This document shows positions 51,305 to 59,840 of a DNA stretch of 64,000 bases, in pieces. Numbering within the stretch: the stretch's first letter is position 1; every line of letters begins with the position of its first letter. A program made the position numbers and the translations under genes. This DNA comes from an uncultured Alcaligenaceae bacterium (GTDB lineage: Bacteria > Pseudomonadota > Gammaproteobacteria > Burkholderiales > Burkholderiaceae_B), in assembly GCA_937908115.1 (NCBI GenBank), contig CALEQZ010000013.1, positions 1 through 64,000 of the forward strand, read 5' to 3'. The notes beneath the pieces are model-generated. The model was given only the letters and a program-made list of their open reading frames with translations, did no database searches and was not told the DNA's origin.

Positions 51305-52468
51305 ATGGCGTTACCCAACGACATCACCTGCATCGAAGACCTGCGCGTGCTGGCCAAGCGGCGCGTGCCCCGGATGTTCTACGACTATGCCGACTCCGGC
51401 GCCTGGACCGAAAGCACTTACCGCGCCAACGAAAGCGACTTCCAAAAGATCAAGTTCCGGCAGCGCGTCGCGGTGGACATGGACGCGCGCTCGCTGCGCA
51501 CCACCATGGCCGGCTTCGAGGCGACCATGCCGGTGGCGCTTGCGCCCACCGGCCTGACCGGCATGCAGCACGCCGACGGCGAAATCCTCGCCGCCCAGGC
51601 GGCCGAGGCCTTCGGCGTGCCCTTCACGCTGTCGACCATGAGCATTTGCTCGATCGAGGATGTCGCGGCCGCGACCACCAAGCCGTTCTGGTTCCAGCTC
51701 TACGTGATGCGCGACCGCGACTTCGTGGCCAACCTGATCGACCGCGCCAAGGCGGCCGGCTGCTCGGCGCTGATGCTGACGCTGGACCTGCAGATCCTGG
51801 GACAGCGCCACAAGGACATCAAGAACGGCTTGTCCGCCCCGCCCAAGCCGACCCTGCGCAACTTGCTGAACCTAACCATGCACCCGGCCTGGTGCCTGCG
51901 CATGCTGGGCACGCGCCGGCGCACCTTCGGCAACATCGTCGGCCATGCCAAGGGCGTCAGCGACCTGTCGTCGCTGTCGTCATGGACCGCCGAACAATTC
52001 GACCCGCGCCTGAACTGGCGCGACGTCGAATGGATCAAGCAGCGTTGGGGCGGGCCGCTCATCCTCAAGGGCATCATGGACGTGGAAGATGCACGGCACG
52101 CCGCCGACAGCGGCGCCGACGCGCTGGTCGTCAGCAACCACGGCGGACGCCAGCTCGACGGCGCACCGTCGTCCATCGCCGCCCTGCCGGCAATTGCCGA
52201 CGCCGTCGGCTCGCGCATCGAGGTATGGATGGACGGCGGCGTGCGCTCCGGCCAGGACGCGCTCCGGGCGATCGCGCTCGGCGCGCGCGGCGTGCTCATC
52301 GGCCGCGCCTTCCTGTATGGCCTGGGCGCAGGCGGCCGGGCCGGTGTCACCCGCGCGTTGGAAATCATCTACCGCGAGATGGACGTCACCATGGCCTTCT
52401 GCGGCCACAAGGACATCCGCAACGTCGACCGCGGTATCCTCGTGCCGGGGACTTATCCGACTGCTTGA
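51305..52468 (+). CDS. FMN-dependent alpha-hydroxy-acid dehydrogenase (LldD type)
   Basis: A 387-residue TIM-barrel flavoprotein oxidising L-2-hydroxyacids such as L-lactate, with electrons passed to the quinone pool. The FMN site MALAPTGLTGMQHADGE and the catalytic His279 in SNHGGRQLDGAPS are intact, and the RRVPRMFYDYADSGAWTEST N-terminus is typical of LldD. A basic, partly hydrophobic insert (PTLRNLLNLTMHPAWCLRML, about 180-200) is the membrane-association loop of this group. The substrate may be L-lactate but mandelate-type acids are possible. Convergent with iclR. Confidence 0.92.
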   Translation: MALPNDITCIEDLRVLAKRRVPRMFYDYADSGAWTESTYRANESDFQKIKFRQRVAVDMDARSLRTTMAGFEATMPVALAPTGLTGMQHADGEILAAQAAEAFGVPFTLSTMSICSIEDVAAATTKPFWFQLYVMRDRDFVANLIDRAKAAGCSALMLTLDLQILGQRHKDIKNGLSAPPKPTLRNLLNLTMHPAWCLRMLGTRRRTFGNIVGHAKGVSDLSSLSSWTAEQFDPRLNWRDVEWIKQRWGGPLILKGIMDVEDARHAADSGADALVVSNHGGRQLDGAPSSIAALPAIADAVGSRIEVWMDGGVRSGQDALRAIALGARGVLIGRAFLYGLGAGGRAGVTRALEIIYREMDVTMAFCGHKDIRNVDRGILVPGTYPTA

Positions 52469-52549
52469 CGCGTCGGCAGTCCGCGGGCCCGCCTCAGCCG
52501 AAAGCCGGGCCGACAAGCCAGCCTGGCGCAGGCTACCGCCTTGCCTGCC

Positions 52550-53401
52550 TTAGGACGACCGCCTACCGGACAACTCCTGCGCCAGCTGCCGCGCTTCGTG
52601 GTGCAGGGCGGCAACGACTTCCTGCAGGCGGGTGCCGCTTAGGCGTGAACGGATGGCCGCCACGCTGAGGGCAGCCAATACCCGTTTATCGCGGTCGAGC
52701 ACGGGCACCCCCACGCCCACCATCTCCGCAATGATGCGGCCCGGATTGAGCGCATAGCCGTTGCGCAACGTCGCGGCAATGTCTTCGCGAAGCAACTCGG
52801 GCGCCGGATGGTGAGGCTGCCGTATCGCCGGGTAGCGGGCCAGCAGTGCTTCCCGCTCGTTAGCAGGCAGGTAGGCCAGCAGCGCAAGACTACCAGCTCC
52901 CACCCCCAGCGGCCGGCGATGGCCGATCTCCAGGGTCAATATCTTGATTGGGAAGTCTCCGGTCTTGCGGTCCAGGCAAACCGCCTCGTCGCCTGAACGC
53001 ACCGAAAGAAAACTGGTATCGCCCGTCTGCATGGCCAGCCGCTGGATGGCAGCCTCGGCTACCGCCTTGATGCCGTAGCGGCTTTCCGCCGCCAGCCCCA
53101 GAATGTACGCTTCGCGTCCCAGCGTATATGTCTTGAATGTGGGATGCACGCTGACGAAACCTTCTTGCACCAAGGCCGACAACATGCGGTGCGCAGTCGG
53201 CTGCGTCAACCCAAGCTCGCGTGCCAGGTTACTGACACCGACACCGCGCGCTGGTGCCGCTCCCAGGTATTTGAGTATTCGCAACACGCGCACGACGCTC
53301 TGCGCGCCGGCGATTTCCGAGGCGAAACCAGCGCTCGATGCGGCTGACGCACTTTCCGGCCGTTGCGCTGCGTCCCGGCTATGGGTGGGTGACTTGCTCA
53401 T
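52550..53401 (-). CDS. IclR family transcriptional regulator
   Basis: A 283-residue regulator. An N-terminal winged helix (about 35-95; GVSNLARELGLTQPTAHRML is the HTH) is followed by the effector-binding GAF-like domain (LTLEIGHRRPLGVGAGSLALL, then GRIIAEMVGVGVPVLDRDKR). The ATG at 53401 is chosen; the frame can extend to a TTG at 53425. It is divergent from the cassette gene at 53581 and matching palindromes lie upstream of both genes, so it is likely an autorepressor that also controls the catabolic genes. Confidence 0.92.
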   Translation of the reverse strand: MSKSPTHSRDAAQRPESASAASSAGFASEIAGAQSVVRVLRILKYLGAAPARGVGVSNLARELGLTQPTAHRMLSALVQEGFVSVHPTFKTYTLGREAYILGLAAESRYGIKAVAEAAIQRLAMQTGDTSFLSVRSGDEAVCLDRKTGDFPIKILTLEIGHRRPLGVGAGSLALLAYLPANEREALLARYPAIRQPHHPAPELLREDIAATLRNGYALNPGRIIAEMVGVGVPVLDRDKRVLAALSVAAIRSRLSGTRLQEVVAALHHEARQLAQELSGRRSS

Positions 53402-53429
53402 CTCGGGCAGGGACTGAAACACCAAATTG

Positions 53430-53444
53430 TATCCATATTATGGA
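53430..53444. promoter_or_regulatory. IclR operator candidate O1
   Basis: TATCCATATTATG at 53430-53442 is part of the near-perfect palindrome TCCATA-T-TATGGA (53432-53444). It lies about 29 bp upstream of the IclR start and between possible -10 (TACAAT, minus strand) and -35 elements, fitting autorepression. Confidence 0.6.
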
Positions 53445-53550
53445 ACATCGGTTGAAGCCGAAGATCAGGCCCACCTAGACTACTTACTCGTACTGGTTAC
53501 GTCTGTTTCTACTCGCAGCCGAATTCAAGCTGCCTTTTACGGCGCCCAGG

Positions 53551-53565
53551 TATCCATATTATGAA
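53551..53565. promoter_or_regulatory. IclR operator candidate O2
   Basis: An identical 13-mer, TATCCATATTATG at 53551-53563, 121 bp from O1. Its right half is less perfect (ATGAAT). It covers a possible -10 element (TATTAT, 53557-53562) just upstream of the gene at 53581, fitting repression by the same IclR protein. Confidence 0.6.
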
Positions 53566-53580
53566 TAACTGTGCATCACT

Positions 53581-54474
53581 ATGCCATTGGTGATCCGCGT
53601 CCTGGACAGCATTACGAAACTAGGCCCGCAAGACGCCGGTTGCGTTGCAGTTGCCGCCTCGCATGGCGGTCGCTACGCAGGAGCGTTTGCGGCGTGCCGG
53701 GGCGTGGCGGCGGCCATCGTCAACGATGCGGGGTTAGGCCTGGATCAAGCCGGGATCGCCGCTTTGCCCTATCTACAGGCGTTGGGCATACCGGCAGCGG
53801 CAGTCGATCACCGCAGCAGCCGCATCGGCGACGGCGCGGACATGATGGCCCACGGCATCATCAGCCATGCCAACACATTGGCCGTCGACGCCGGATGCCG
53901 ACCCGGCATGACCGTGCGCGAGTGCGCCAGGCGCCTGCAGGCCAACGCAGCCAACCGCGGCACCACCGACGGATGCGTGCTTCACCCCGCATCCCCCGGC
54001 AACCCCGCTGTGCCCGACCCCACCCAAGACCTCGTAGAAGCGCGCATCGACTTGCTGCCCGGCAGCCCAGTGCCGGTGCTCGGCCTTGATTCGGTGTCCT
54101 TGTTGCGCGACGACGACGTCGGGGCCATCGCCGTAACCGCCTCCCACGGCGGCCTGCAGGCCGCCAGCTACAGCGACGGCGTGCGGCCTCACGTACTGGC
54201 CGTGTCCTTTCACGATGCCGGCGGAGGGAAAGACGACGCAGGCTTTAGCCGCTTGTCACTGCTACAGGCACGCAGCATCGCTGCCGTCACGGTGGCGGCC
54301 GACAGCGCTCGAATCGGCGATGCGCGTTCTTGTTATGAAACCGGCCGGATCTCGCGGGCCAACCCATGTGCAGTGGCGCTGGGGGCCTATGAAGCGATGC
54401 CCCTGAAAGATTTCGTCGCGGCCGTCTTGGCACGCACCCGTCCACCCGCAATGGAGACTCAACGCCGTGCCTGA
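53581..54474 (+). CDS. Protein of unknown function built from two copies of one module
   Basis: I do not recognise a named family. The 297-residue protein contains two related halves, about 8-119 and 169-285. Matching motifs are AVAASHGG (23-30) and AVTASHGG (184-191), VNDAG (47-51) and FHDAG (210-214), SSRIGD (79-84) and SARIGD (242-247), and IISHAN (93-98) and RISRAN (256-261). The linker 120-168 is Pro-rich. There is no signal peptide or membrane segment. It looks like an alpha/beta enzyme or binding protein. No Shine-Dalgarno precedes the ATG; a GTG at 53590 is an alternative start. It is followed by a truncated TPP enzyme and a Bug gene, so a carboxylate catabolic role is plausible. Confidence 0.75.
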   Translation: MPLVIRVLDSITKLGPQDAGCVAVAASHGGRYAGAFAACRGVAAAIVNDAGLGLDQAGIAALPYLQALGIPAAAVDHRSSRIGDGADMMAHGIISHANTLAVDAGCRPGMTVRECARRLQANAANRGTTDGCVLHPASPGNPAVPDPTQDLVEARIDLLPGSPVPVLGLDSVSLLRDDDVGAIAVTASHGGLQAASYSDGVRPHVLAVSFHDAGGGKDDAGFSRLSLLQARSIAAVTVAADSARIGDARSCYETGRISRANPCAVALGAYEAMPLKDFVAAVLARTRPPAMETQRRA

Positions 54475-54497
54475 TCCCGGAAGACGTCGCACACGGC

Positions 54498-55715
54498 GTG
54501 CACACCTTTGCCGCCGATGCGTTTCACGCCGATCCGGCATCGACTCGCATCCCTGCGCTGCGCTGCCGTCCCGATGACGCCGCGCTGGCCGAGGCGGCAC
54601 GCCTGCTGGCCCACGCGCAGCGCCCATTGATGCTCTGCGGCGGCGGTGTGCACTTGAGCGGCGCAGCAGACGCCGTGCAACGCTTTGCCGTCGCCCTCAA
54701 CATTCCCGTGGCACATACCATGAGCGGCAAGGGCGCAATCGCCTGCACTCATCCGCTCAGCGCCGGCTTATTTGGGCGGTATAGCCGCATTGCCAATGAC
54801 CTGATTGCAGCGGCTGACTGCTTGTTCGTGGTGGGCTGCAAACTGGGCGAAATTGCGACGCGCCGCTATGACCTGATACCGGTCTCAGTACCGCTCATCC
54901 ATCTGGACATCCTGCCCGAAGAATTTGATCGCACCACCGCTCCCACGGTACGGCTATGGGGAGATATCGGCGCCACGCTACCGGCACTACACGAAGTCAT
55001 GCGAACGCAGGCCGCTCAGCCGGATCGCCGCAGCTACGCCGCCGAAGTTGCGCAGCGCATGCAGGCGTGGCGCGCCTCGGTGACCGAACGCCTCGAATCG
55101 GACGAAGTACCGGTGTCCATGGCGCGCCTGATGCATGAAATCAATACTTGGCTGCCACCTGACGGGCTGCTTGTTGCCGATGGCGGATTCGCTGCACATT
55201 GGGGCGGATTGCTATTTGACACCAAACGCCCGGGTCGCAGCTTCGTTCCAGATCGAGGCTTCGCATCCATCGGCTATGGCATCCCGGGCGCCATCGGTGC
55301 CACGCTGGCCGCTCCAGGACGCCAGGTAGTCTCACTGACCGGTGATGGCGGCTGCAATATGTCGCTGGGCGAATTGGAGACGGCGGTACGCATGAAGCTG
55401 CCGTTTACGCTGGTCGTCGTCAACAACGCGGCGTCAGGCTACGTCAAGGCGTTGCAGCACCTGATGTACGGCGCTGGCGCCTACCAGTCGGCGGACCTCG
55501 CCGAAACCAACTACGCGGACGTGGCCCGCGCGCTGGGATGCAACGGAATCCGGGTAGAAGAACCGGGCGCGATCCGTGACGCGCTCAATGCGGCTGCATC
55601 GTGCACCGACAGGCCCACGGTGTTGGACGTCGTCGTCACACGTGACCCCGCACGGATGCTGCCGGGCGTCGACAGCCGCGCGGCAAAGATCAAGCAAGGA
55701 GACCGCATCGCATAA
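54498..55715 (+). CDS. Thiamine-diphosphate enzyme lacking its N-terminal (PYR) domain
   Basis: A 405-residue acetolactate-synthase-like protein. The central domain is present (AQRPLMLCGGGVHLSGAADA, VPLIHLDI), as is the C-terminal PP domain with the TPP/Mg motif GDGG-x-N through VVVNN. The N-terminal PYR domain of about 160 residues, with the catalytic Glu, is missing. The frame is readable back to about 54471, giving LIPEDV, the usual end of that domain, directly after the previous gene's stop. This points to a deletion that removed the start of the gene. The only start is a GTG at 54498. Probably a pseudogene, unless a separate PYR subunit exists. Confidence 0.75.
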   Translation: MHTFAADAFHADPASTRIPALRCRPDDAALAEAARLLAHAQRPLMLCGGGVHLSGAADAVQRFAVALNIPVAHTMSGKGAIACTHPLSAGLFGRYSRIANDLIAAADCLFVVGCKLGEIATRRYDLIPVSVPLIHLDILPEEFDRTTAPTVRLWGDIGATLPALHEVMRTQAAQPDRRSYAAEVAQRMQAWRASVTERLESDEVPVSMARLMHEINTWLPPDGLLVADGGFAAHWGGLLFDTKRPGRSFVPDRGFASIGYGIPGAIGATLAAPGRQVVSLTGDGGCNMSLGELETAVRMKLPFTLVVVNNAASGYVKALQHLMYGAGAYQSADLAETNYADVARALGCNGIRVEEPGAIRDALNAAASCTDRPTVLDVVVTRDPARMLPGVDSRAAKIKQGDRIA

Positions 55716-55833
55716 AGAGTTGCAGCGTTGCGCGCAAGGTCGTACTCGCCCTAACTGCGCCGCACGTCGCGCTTGGCCCCATCGAACGCTTCGCGTCGAT
55801 CACGACAACAAAACAACGATAGGAGACACAACC

Positions 55834-56829
55834 ATGGACATTCGCATCAACGCGGCATCACCTGGCTTGATCGCCAGCCTGGTCCTGACAGTGACGCTGG
55901 CCGCTCCTGGCTCGGCCGGGGCGCAGCAGGATTATCCCAACAAGCCGATTACACTCGTGGTGCCTTTCCCTCCTGGCGGGACTTCCGACGTGGTCGGGCG
56001 CATCTTTGCCGAGGCACTGTCGCGCGAAATCGGCCAGCAGGTCATCGTCGATAACCGCGGCGGCGCCGGCGGAACGATCGGCTCGCGCTACGTGGCCAGC
56101 GCGGCACCGGACGGCTACACGCTGCTACTGGCCACTTCCAGCACCAATGGCACGAACTCGGCGGTCTACAAGAACCTGCCCTACGACCCCGTGAAGGACT
56201 TCACGCCGGTGACCCAAATCATCCGGGTACCTGGCGTGATTGCGACGACCAAGGGTTTTCCCGCGAAAGATTATCAGTCCTTCGTGGCGCTCATACAGGC
56301 CTCGCCTGGTAAGTACTCTTACGCCTCGGCCGGAAACGGCAGCGCCACACACATGGCGATGGAGTACTACAAATCCCTGACCGGACTGCAGATTCTGCAC
56401 GTCCCCTATCGCGGCACCGGCCCGGCACTCAATGATGTCATCGCCGGCCAGGTGGAGATGATTTGGGACACTGCCGCTTCATCCACGCAGCACATCCTGG
56501 CCGGCAATCTTGTTCCCATGGTAATTGCCGGAAAGTCGCGGCTGGAAAAAATGCCGGGCGTACCTACGGCCGCCGAGGTCGGTCTGCCCGACTACGATGC
56601 CGAGATGTGGAACGGCCTGCTTGCGCCGGCCGGTTTGCCAGAGGACATCCTGGCCAAACTGCATCAGGCGTCGGTAAAAGCGCTTCGCAATCCGGACGTG
56701 CAAAAGCGCTACGCTGCGGTGGGCGCTTACGTCATCGCCGACCGGCCGGAGGAATTCGCCGCGATGGTGCGCAACGACGTGCAGAAGTGGAAAAAAGTAG
56801 CTGAGTTCGCCAAGATATCCCTGGATTGA
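55834..56829 (+). CDS. Bug family tripartite tricarboxylate transporter substrate-binding protein
   Basis: A 331-residue periplasmic binding protein. Signal peptide about 1-28 (LIASLVLTVTLAAPGSAGAQQ), then Bug motifs YPNKPITLVVPFPPGGTSDV, VDNRGGAGGTIGSRYVA, APDGYTLLLA, and the ligand-contact region HVPYRGTGPALND. AGGAGAC precedes the ATG. It is the third orphan Bug gene in the window and the last gene of the IclR-linked cassette, probably sensing or importing its substrate. Confidence 0.93.
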   Translation: MDIRINAASPGLIASLVLTVTLAAPGSAGAQQDYPNKPITLVVPFPPGGTSDVVGRIFAEALSREIGQQVIVDNRGGAGGTIGSRYVASAAPDGYTLLLATSSTNGTNSAVYKNLPYDPVKDFTPVTQIIRVPGVIATTKGFPAKDYQSFVALIQASPGKYSYASAGNGSATHMAMEYYKSLTGLQILHVPYRGTGPALNDVIAGQVEMIWDTAASSTQHILAGNLVPMVIAGKSRLEKMPGVPTAAEVGLPDYDAEMWNGLLAPAGLPEDILAKLHQASVKALRNPDVQKRYAAVGAYVIADRPEEFAAMVRNDVQKWKKVAEFAKISLD

Positions 56830-56895
56830 CGCGGCTGCCGGCGCCAGATGGCTTGCCATTACCCATCGCACCAGCGCTGGCGCACGACTTGCCAT

Positions 56896-58350
56896 TCAGG
56901 CTTGCTGCAGGCTTGAAACATCCTTTTGCAGCACGCCTACGCCTGCCGCCCGCTCCAAGAAGCGCCACAGCGCCGGCGCCTGCGCGTACGCGACGTTGAC
57001 GCGCAGCCAGGGCGTGTCCTGCTCGCGGACGTCGAAGTACGAGCCCGGCGCCAGCCAAATGCCGTCGCGCAGCGCCAGCTCCGCCAGGTAGTTGGCGCCG
57101 CGTCCATCGCGCAGGCCGGGCGGACGCGCCCACAGGAACAGGCCGGCCTGGGGTTGGGCGTAGATTTCCATGCCCAGTTCCTCCATGCGCGCGGCCACCT
57201 GCGCGTGCGCCAACGCCAGACGCTCGCGCACGCGCTCCAGGTGCGGGCGATAGTGCCCGTCGCGCACCACCTGATGCACGATGCGCTCCATCAGCTCGGG
57301 CGAGGTCAGGCCGACGGCCATCTTGGTGCGGGCCAGGTCGCGCACCAGGTCGCGCTGCGCGACGACGAAGCCCACGCGCAGCGACGGGCTGATCGCCTTG
57401 GAATAACCGCCGATATGGATGACGCGGTTGCCGCCGTCGAGCGCGGCCAGCATCGGCGCGACGCCGCAGGCGAGCGGACGCGAGATGTCGTCCTCGATCA
57501 CCCAAAGGCCATGGCGCTCGGCCACCTGCAGCACGCGAAACGCATTGGCCATAGACAGCGTGGAGCCCGTGGGGTTCTGCAGCACGGTGTTGACGAATAG
57601 CGCGCGGCAAGGCAGCGCGGCGGCCGCCTCCAGCGCGGCGATGTCCAGGCCTTCAGCGGTGCGCGGGATGGCGACGATGCGCATGCCTGCCAGGCGCAGC
57701 ATCTGCAGCAAATTGGTATAGCAGGGCGATTCGACGGCCACGGCATCGCCCGGCTTGAGCAGCGTGCGCACGACCAGGTCCAACCCTTGCGTGACGCCCT
57801 GGGTCATCAGCACCTGGGCAAGTTCCACCTGCATGCCTTGGCTGGCCAGTTCTGCGGCCACTTGCTCGCGCAGCGGCGCGTAGCCGTACGGATGGCCGTA
57901 GCCGCCCAGCTGTGCCGCGGGCGTGCGCGCCTGGTGGCGAAGCGCCTGATGCAGGCCGGTCTCGTTGACCCATTCGGGCGGCAACCAGCCGCAACCTGCC
58001 TTGATGGGAATGGAATGGTCGGCGAAGATGTCCGATAGCAGCCAGCCCGCGCCGAGCTGCGGCGGCTGCCAGGTCTGCGGCGCCCCTTGGCCGCCCGCGC
58101 GCGTGCGCACGGCGACCCGATAGCCTGCGCCGCGCCGGGCATCGAGCCAACCCTGGGCGACCAGCCGGCTGTAGGCGCTGGCCACCGTAAAGGTGCTGAT
58201 GTCGTACCGGCGGGCGAACTCGCGCACCGACGGCACCGGCATGCCGGGACGCAACGCCTGGTTGCGGATGGCCCGCACGAAGGCCTCTACCGTCTGGTCA
58301 ACCAGCGTGGGCCCTCGGCCGCGGTCGCGCACCGGTTGGAAGTCGATCAT
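56896..58350 (-). CDS. MocR/GabR family regulator (GntR HTH fused to aminotransferase fold)
   Basis: A 484-residue PLP-dependent transcription factor. Residues 1-75 form a GntR winged helix (PSVREFARRYDISTFTVASAY); 110-480 form a fold type I aminotransferase domain with the PLP lysine K318 in HIGGYSKAISPSLRVGF and the NTVLQNPTGSTLS turn. GabR-type regulators use PLP-amino acid adducts as signals and activate the divergent catabolic genes. The divergent neighbour is a beta-alanine-type aminotransferase, which suggests beta-alanine or a related omega-amino acid as effector. Confidence 0.92.
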   Translation of the reverse strand: MIDFQPVRDRGRGPTLVDQTVEAFVRAIRNQALRPGMPVPSVREFARRYDISTFTVASAYSRLVAQGWLDARRGAGYRVAVRTRAGGQGAPQTWQPPQLGAGWLLSDIFADHSIPIKAGCGWLPPEWVNETGLHQALRHQARTPAAQLGGYGHPYGYAPLREQVAAELASQGMQVELAQVLMTQGVTQGLDLVVRTLLKPGDAVAVESPCYTNLLQMLRLAGMRIVAIPRTAEGLDIAALEAAAALPCRALFVNTVLQNPTGSTLSMANAFRVLQVAERHGLWVIEDDISRPLACGVAPMLAALDGGNRVIHIGGYSKAISPSLRVGFVVAQRDLVRDLARTKMAVGLTSPELMERIVHQVVRDGHYRPHLERVRERLALAHAQVAARMEELGMEIYAQPQAGLFLWARPPGLRDGRGANYLAELALRDGIWLAPGSYFDVREQDTPWLRVNVAYAQAPALWRFLERAAGVGVLQKDVSSLQQA

Positions 58351-58360
58351 GGGTCAACCT

Positions 58361-58414
58361 ATACAGTAGCCCCGACACAATCAATACAGTCAGGGGATTT
58401 TTACCCGATTGTAT
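58361..58414. promoter_or_regulatory. MocR operator candidate between divergent genes
   Basis: ATACAGT occurs twice as a direct repeat (58361-58367 and 58384-58390), 23 bp apart, and ACAATC (58377-58382) faces GATTGT (58407-58412) as an inverted repeat. GabR-type proteins bind direct repeats of a similar size in the divergent spacer. Both starts lie within 150 bp. Confidence 0.5.
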
Positions 58415-58514
58415 ATTTCCAGCCGGGCCGCCCGCCTCCAGAATGCCGTATCGGCCGATGGCGGGCCGCGGCAGCTGCTGCCCGCCAGTCCTTGATTTGC
58501 TACGGAGACTCCGG

Positions 58515-59840
58515 ATGAACGCACCTGCCACCCTGCCCGACCTGTCGCACCTGTGGATGCCGTTTACGGCGAACAAACAGTTCAAGGCCCAGCCTCGCCT
58601 GTTGGCCGGCGCCTCCGGCATGTACTACACCTCGATCGACGGTCGCCGCATCCTGGACGGCACGGCCGGCCTGTGGTGTGTCAACGCCGGCCACTGCCGC
58701 GAGGAAATCGTCCAGGCCGTCAGTCGCCAGATCGGCAACCTGGACTATGCGCCGGGCTTCCAACTGGGCCACCCCGACGCGTTCGATGCAGCCACCGCCG
58801 TGGCCGGCGTAATGCCCCAGGGCATGGACCGCATTTTCTTTACCAATTCCGGCTCGGAATCGGTCGATACGGCGCTGAAGATCGCGCTGGCCTACCACCG
58901 GGCCCGTGGCGAAGGCCAACGCGTGCGCCTGATCGGCCGCGAGCGGGGCTACCACGGCGTGGGCTTCGGCGGGATTTCCGTCGGCGGCATCGTCGCCAAT
59001 CGCAAGGCCTTCTCCGGCGCGCTGCTGCCGGCCGTGGACCACCTACCGCACACCCACAACCTGGAAAAGAACGCCTTCTCGCGCGGGCAGCCCGCCTGGG
59101 GCGCGCACCTGGCCGACGAGCTCGAGCGCCTGATCGCCCTGCACGATGCCTCGACCATTGCCGCGGTCATCGTCGAGCCCATGGCCGGTTCGGCCGGCGT
59201 ACTGATCCCGCCCAAGGGCTACCTGGAGCGGCTGCGCGAGATCACCGCGCGCCACGGCATCCTGCTGATCTTCGACGAAGTGATCACCGGCTACGGCCGG
59301 CTGGGTGCGGCCACGGCGAGCGAATTCTTTGGCATCACGCCCGACATCATCACCATGGCCAAGGGCGTGAGCAACGCCGCCGTGCCCGCCGGCGCGGTGG
59401 CGGTGCGCCGCGAGATCCATGATGCGATCGTGGGCGCGACGGCCAGCGGCATCGAGTTCTTCCACGGCTACACCTACTCCGGCCACCCGCTGGCCGCGGC
59501 GGCCATCCTGGCCACGCTGGACATCTACCGCCGCGAGGATCTGTTCGCCCGGGCGCGCGGCCTGTCGGCGAAATTCGAAGCCGCCGCCCACACGCTGCAG
59601 GGTGCGCCCCACGTCGTCGACGTTCGCAATCTGGGCCTGGTCGCCGGCATCGAGCTGGCCCCGCGCGAAGGCGCGCCCGGCGCCCGCGCCACCGAAGTCT
59701 TCCAGAAGTGCTTCGACCGCGGCGTCCTGGTGCGCTTTACCGGCGACATCATCGCGGTATCGCCGCCTCTCATCATCAACGAAGACCAGATCGGCCAGAT
59801 CTTCGAAACCATCGGCCAAGCCTTGAAGGAAGTCCAGTAA
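58515..59840 (+). CDS. Beta-alanine:pyruvate (omega-amino acid) aminotransferase
   Basis: A 441-residue class III PLP aminotransferase. The N-terminal LSHLWMPFTANKQFKAQPRL and ILDGTAGLWCVNAGHCREEI match omega-amino acid:pyruvate transaminases (BauA type). The PLP sites are FTNSGSESVDTALK, IFDEVITGYGRLG (Asp) and the Schiff-base Lys283 in MAKGVSNAAVPAG. It converts beta-alanine and pyruvate to malonate semialdehyde and alanine. GGAGACTCC precedes the ATG. The dehydrogenase gene begins one base after its stop. Confidence 0.93.
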   Translation: MNAPATLPDLSHLWMPFTANKQFKAQPRLLAGASGMYYTSIDGRRILDGTAGLWCVNAGHCREEIVQAVSRQIGNLDYAPGFQLGHPDAFDAATAVAGVMPQGMDRIFFTNSGSESVDTALKIALAYHRARGEGQRVRLIGRERGYHGVGFGGISVGGIVANRKAFSGALLPAVDHLPHTHNLEKNAFSRGQPAWGAHLADELERLIALHDASTIAAVIVEPMAGSAGVLIPPKGYLERLREITARHGILLIFDEVITGYGRLGAATASEFFGITPDIITMAKGVSNAAVPAGAVAVRREIHDAIVGATASGIEFFHGYTYSGHPLAAAAILATLDIYRREDLFARARGLSAKFEAAAHTLQGAPHVVDVRNLGLVAGIELAPREGAPGARATEVFQKCFDRGVLVRFTGDIIAVSPPLIINEDQIGQIFETIGQALKEVQ

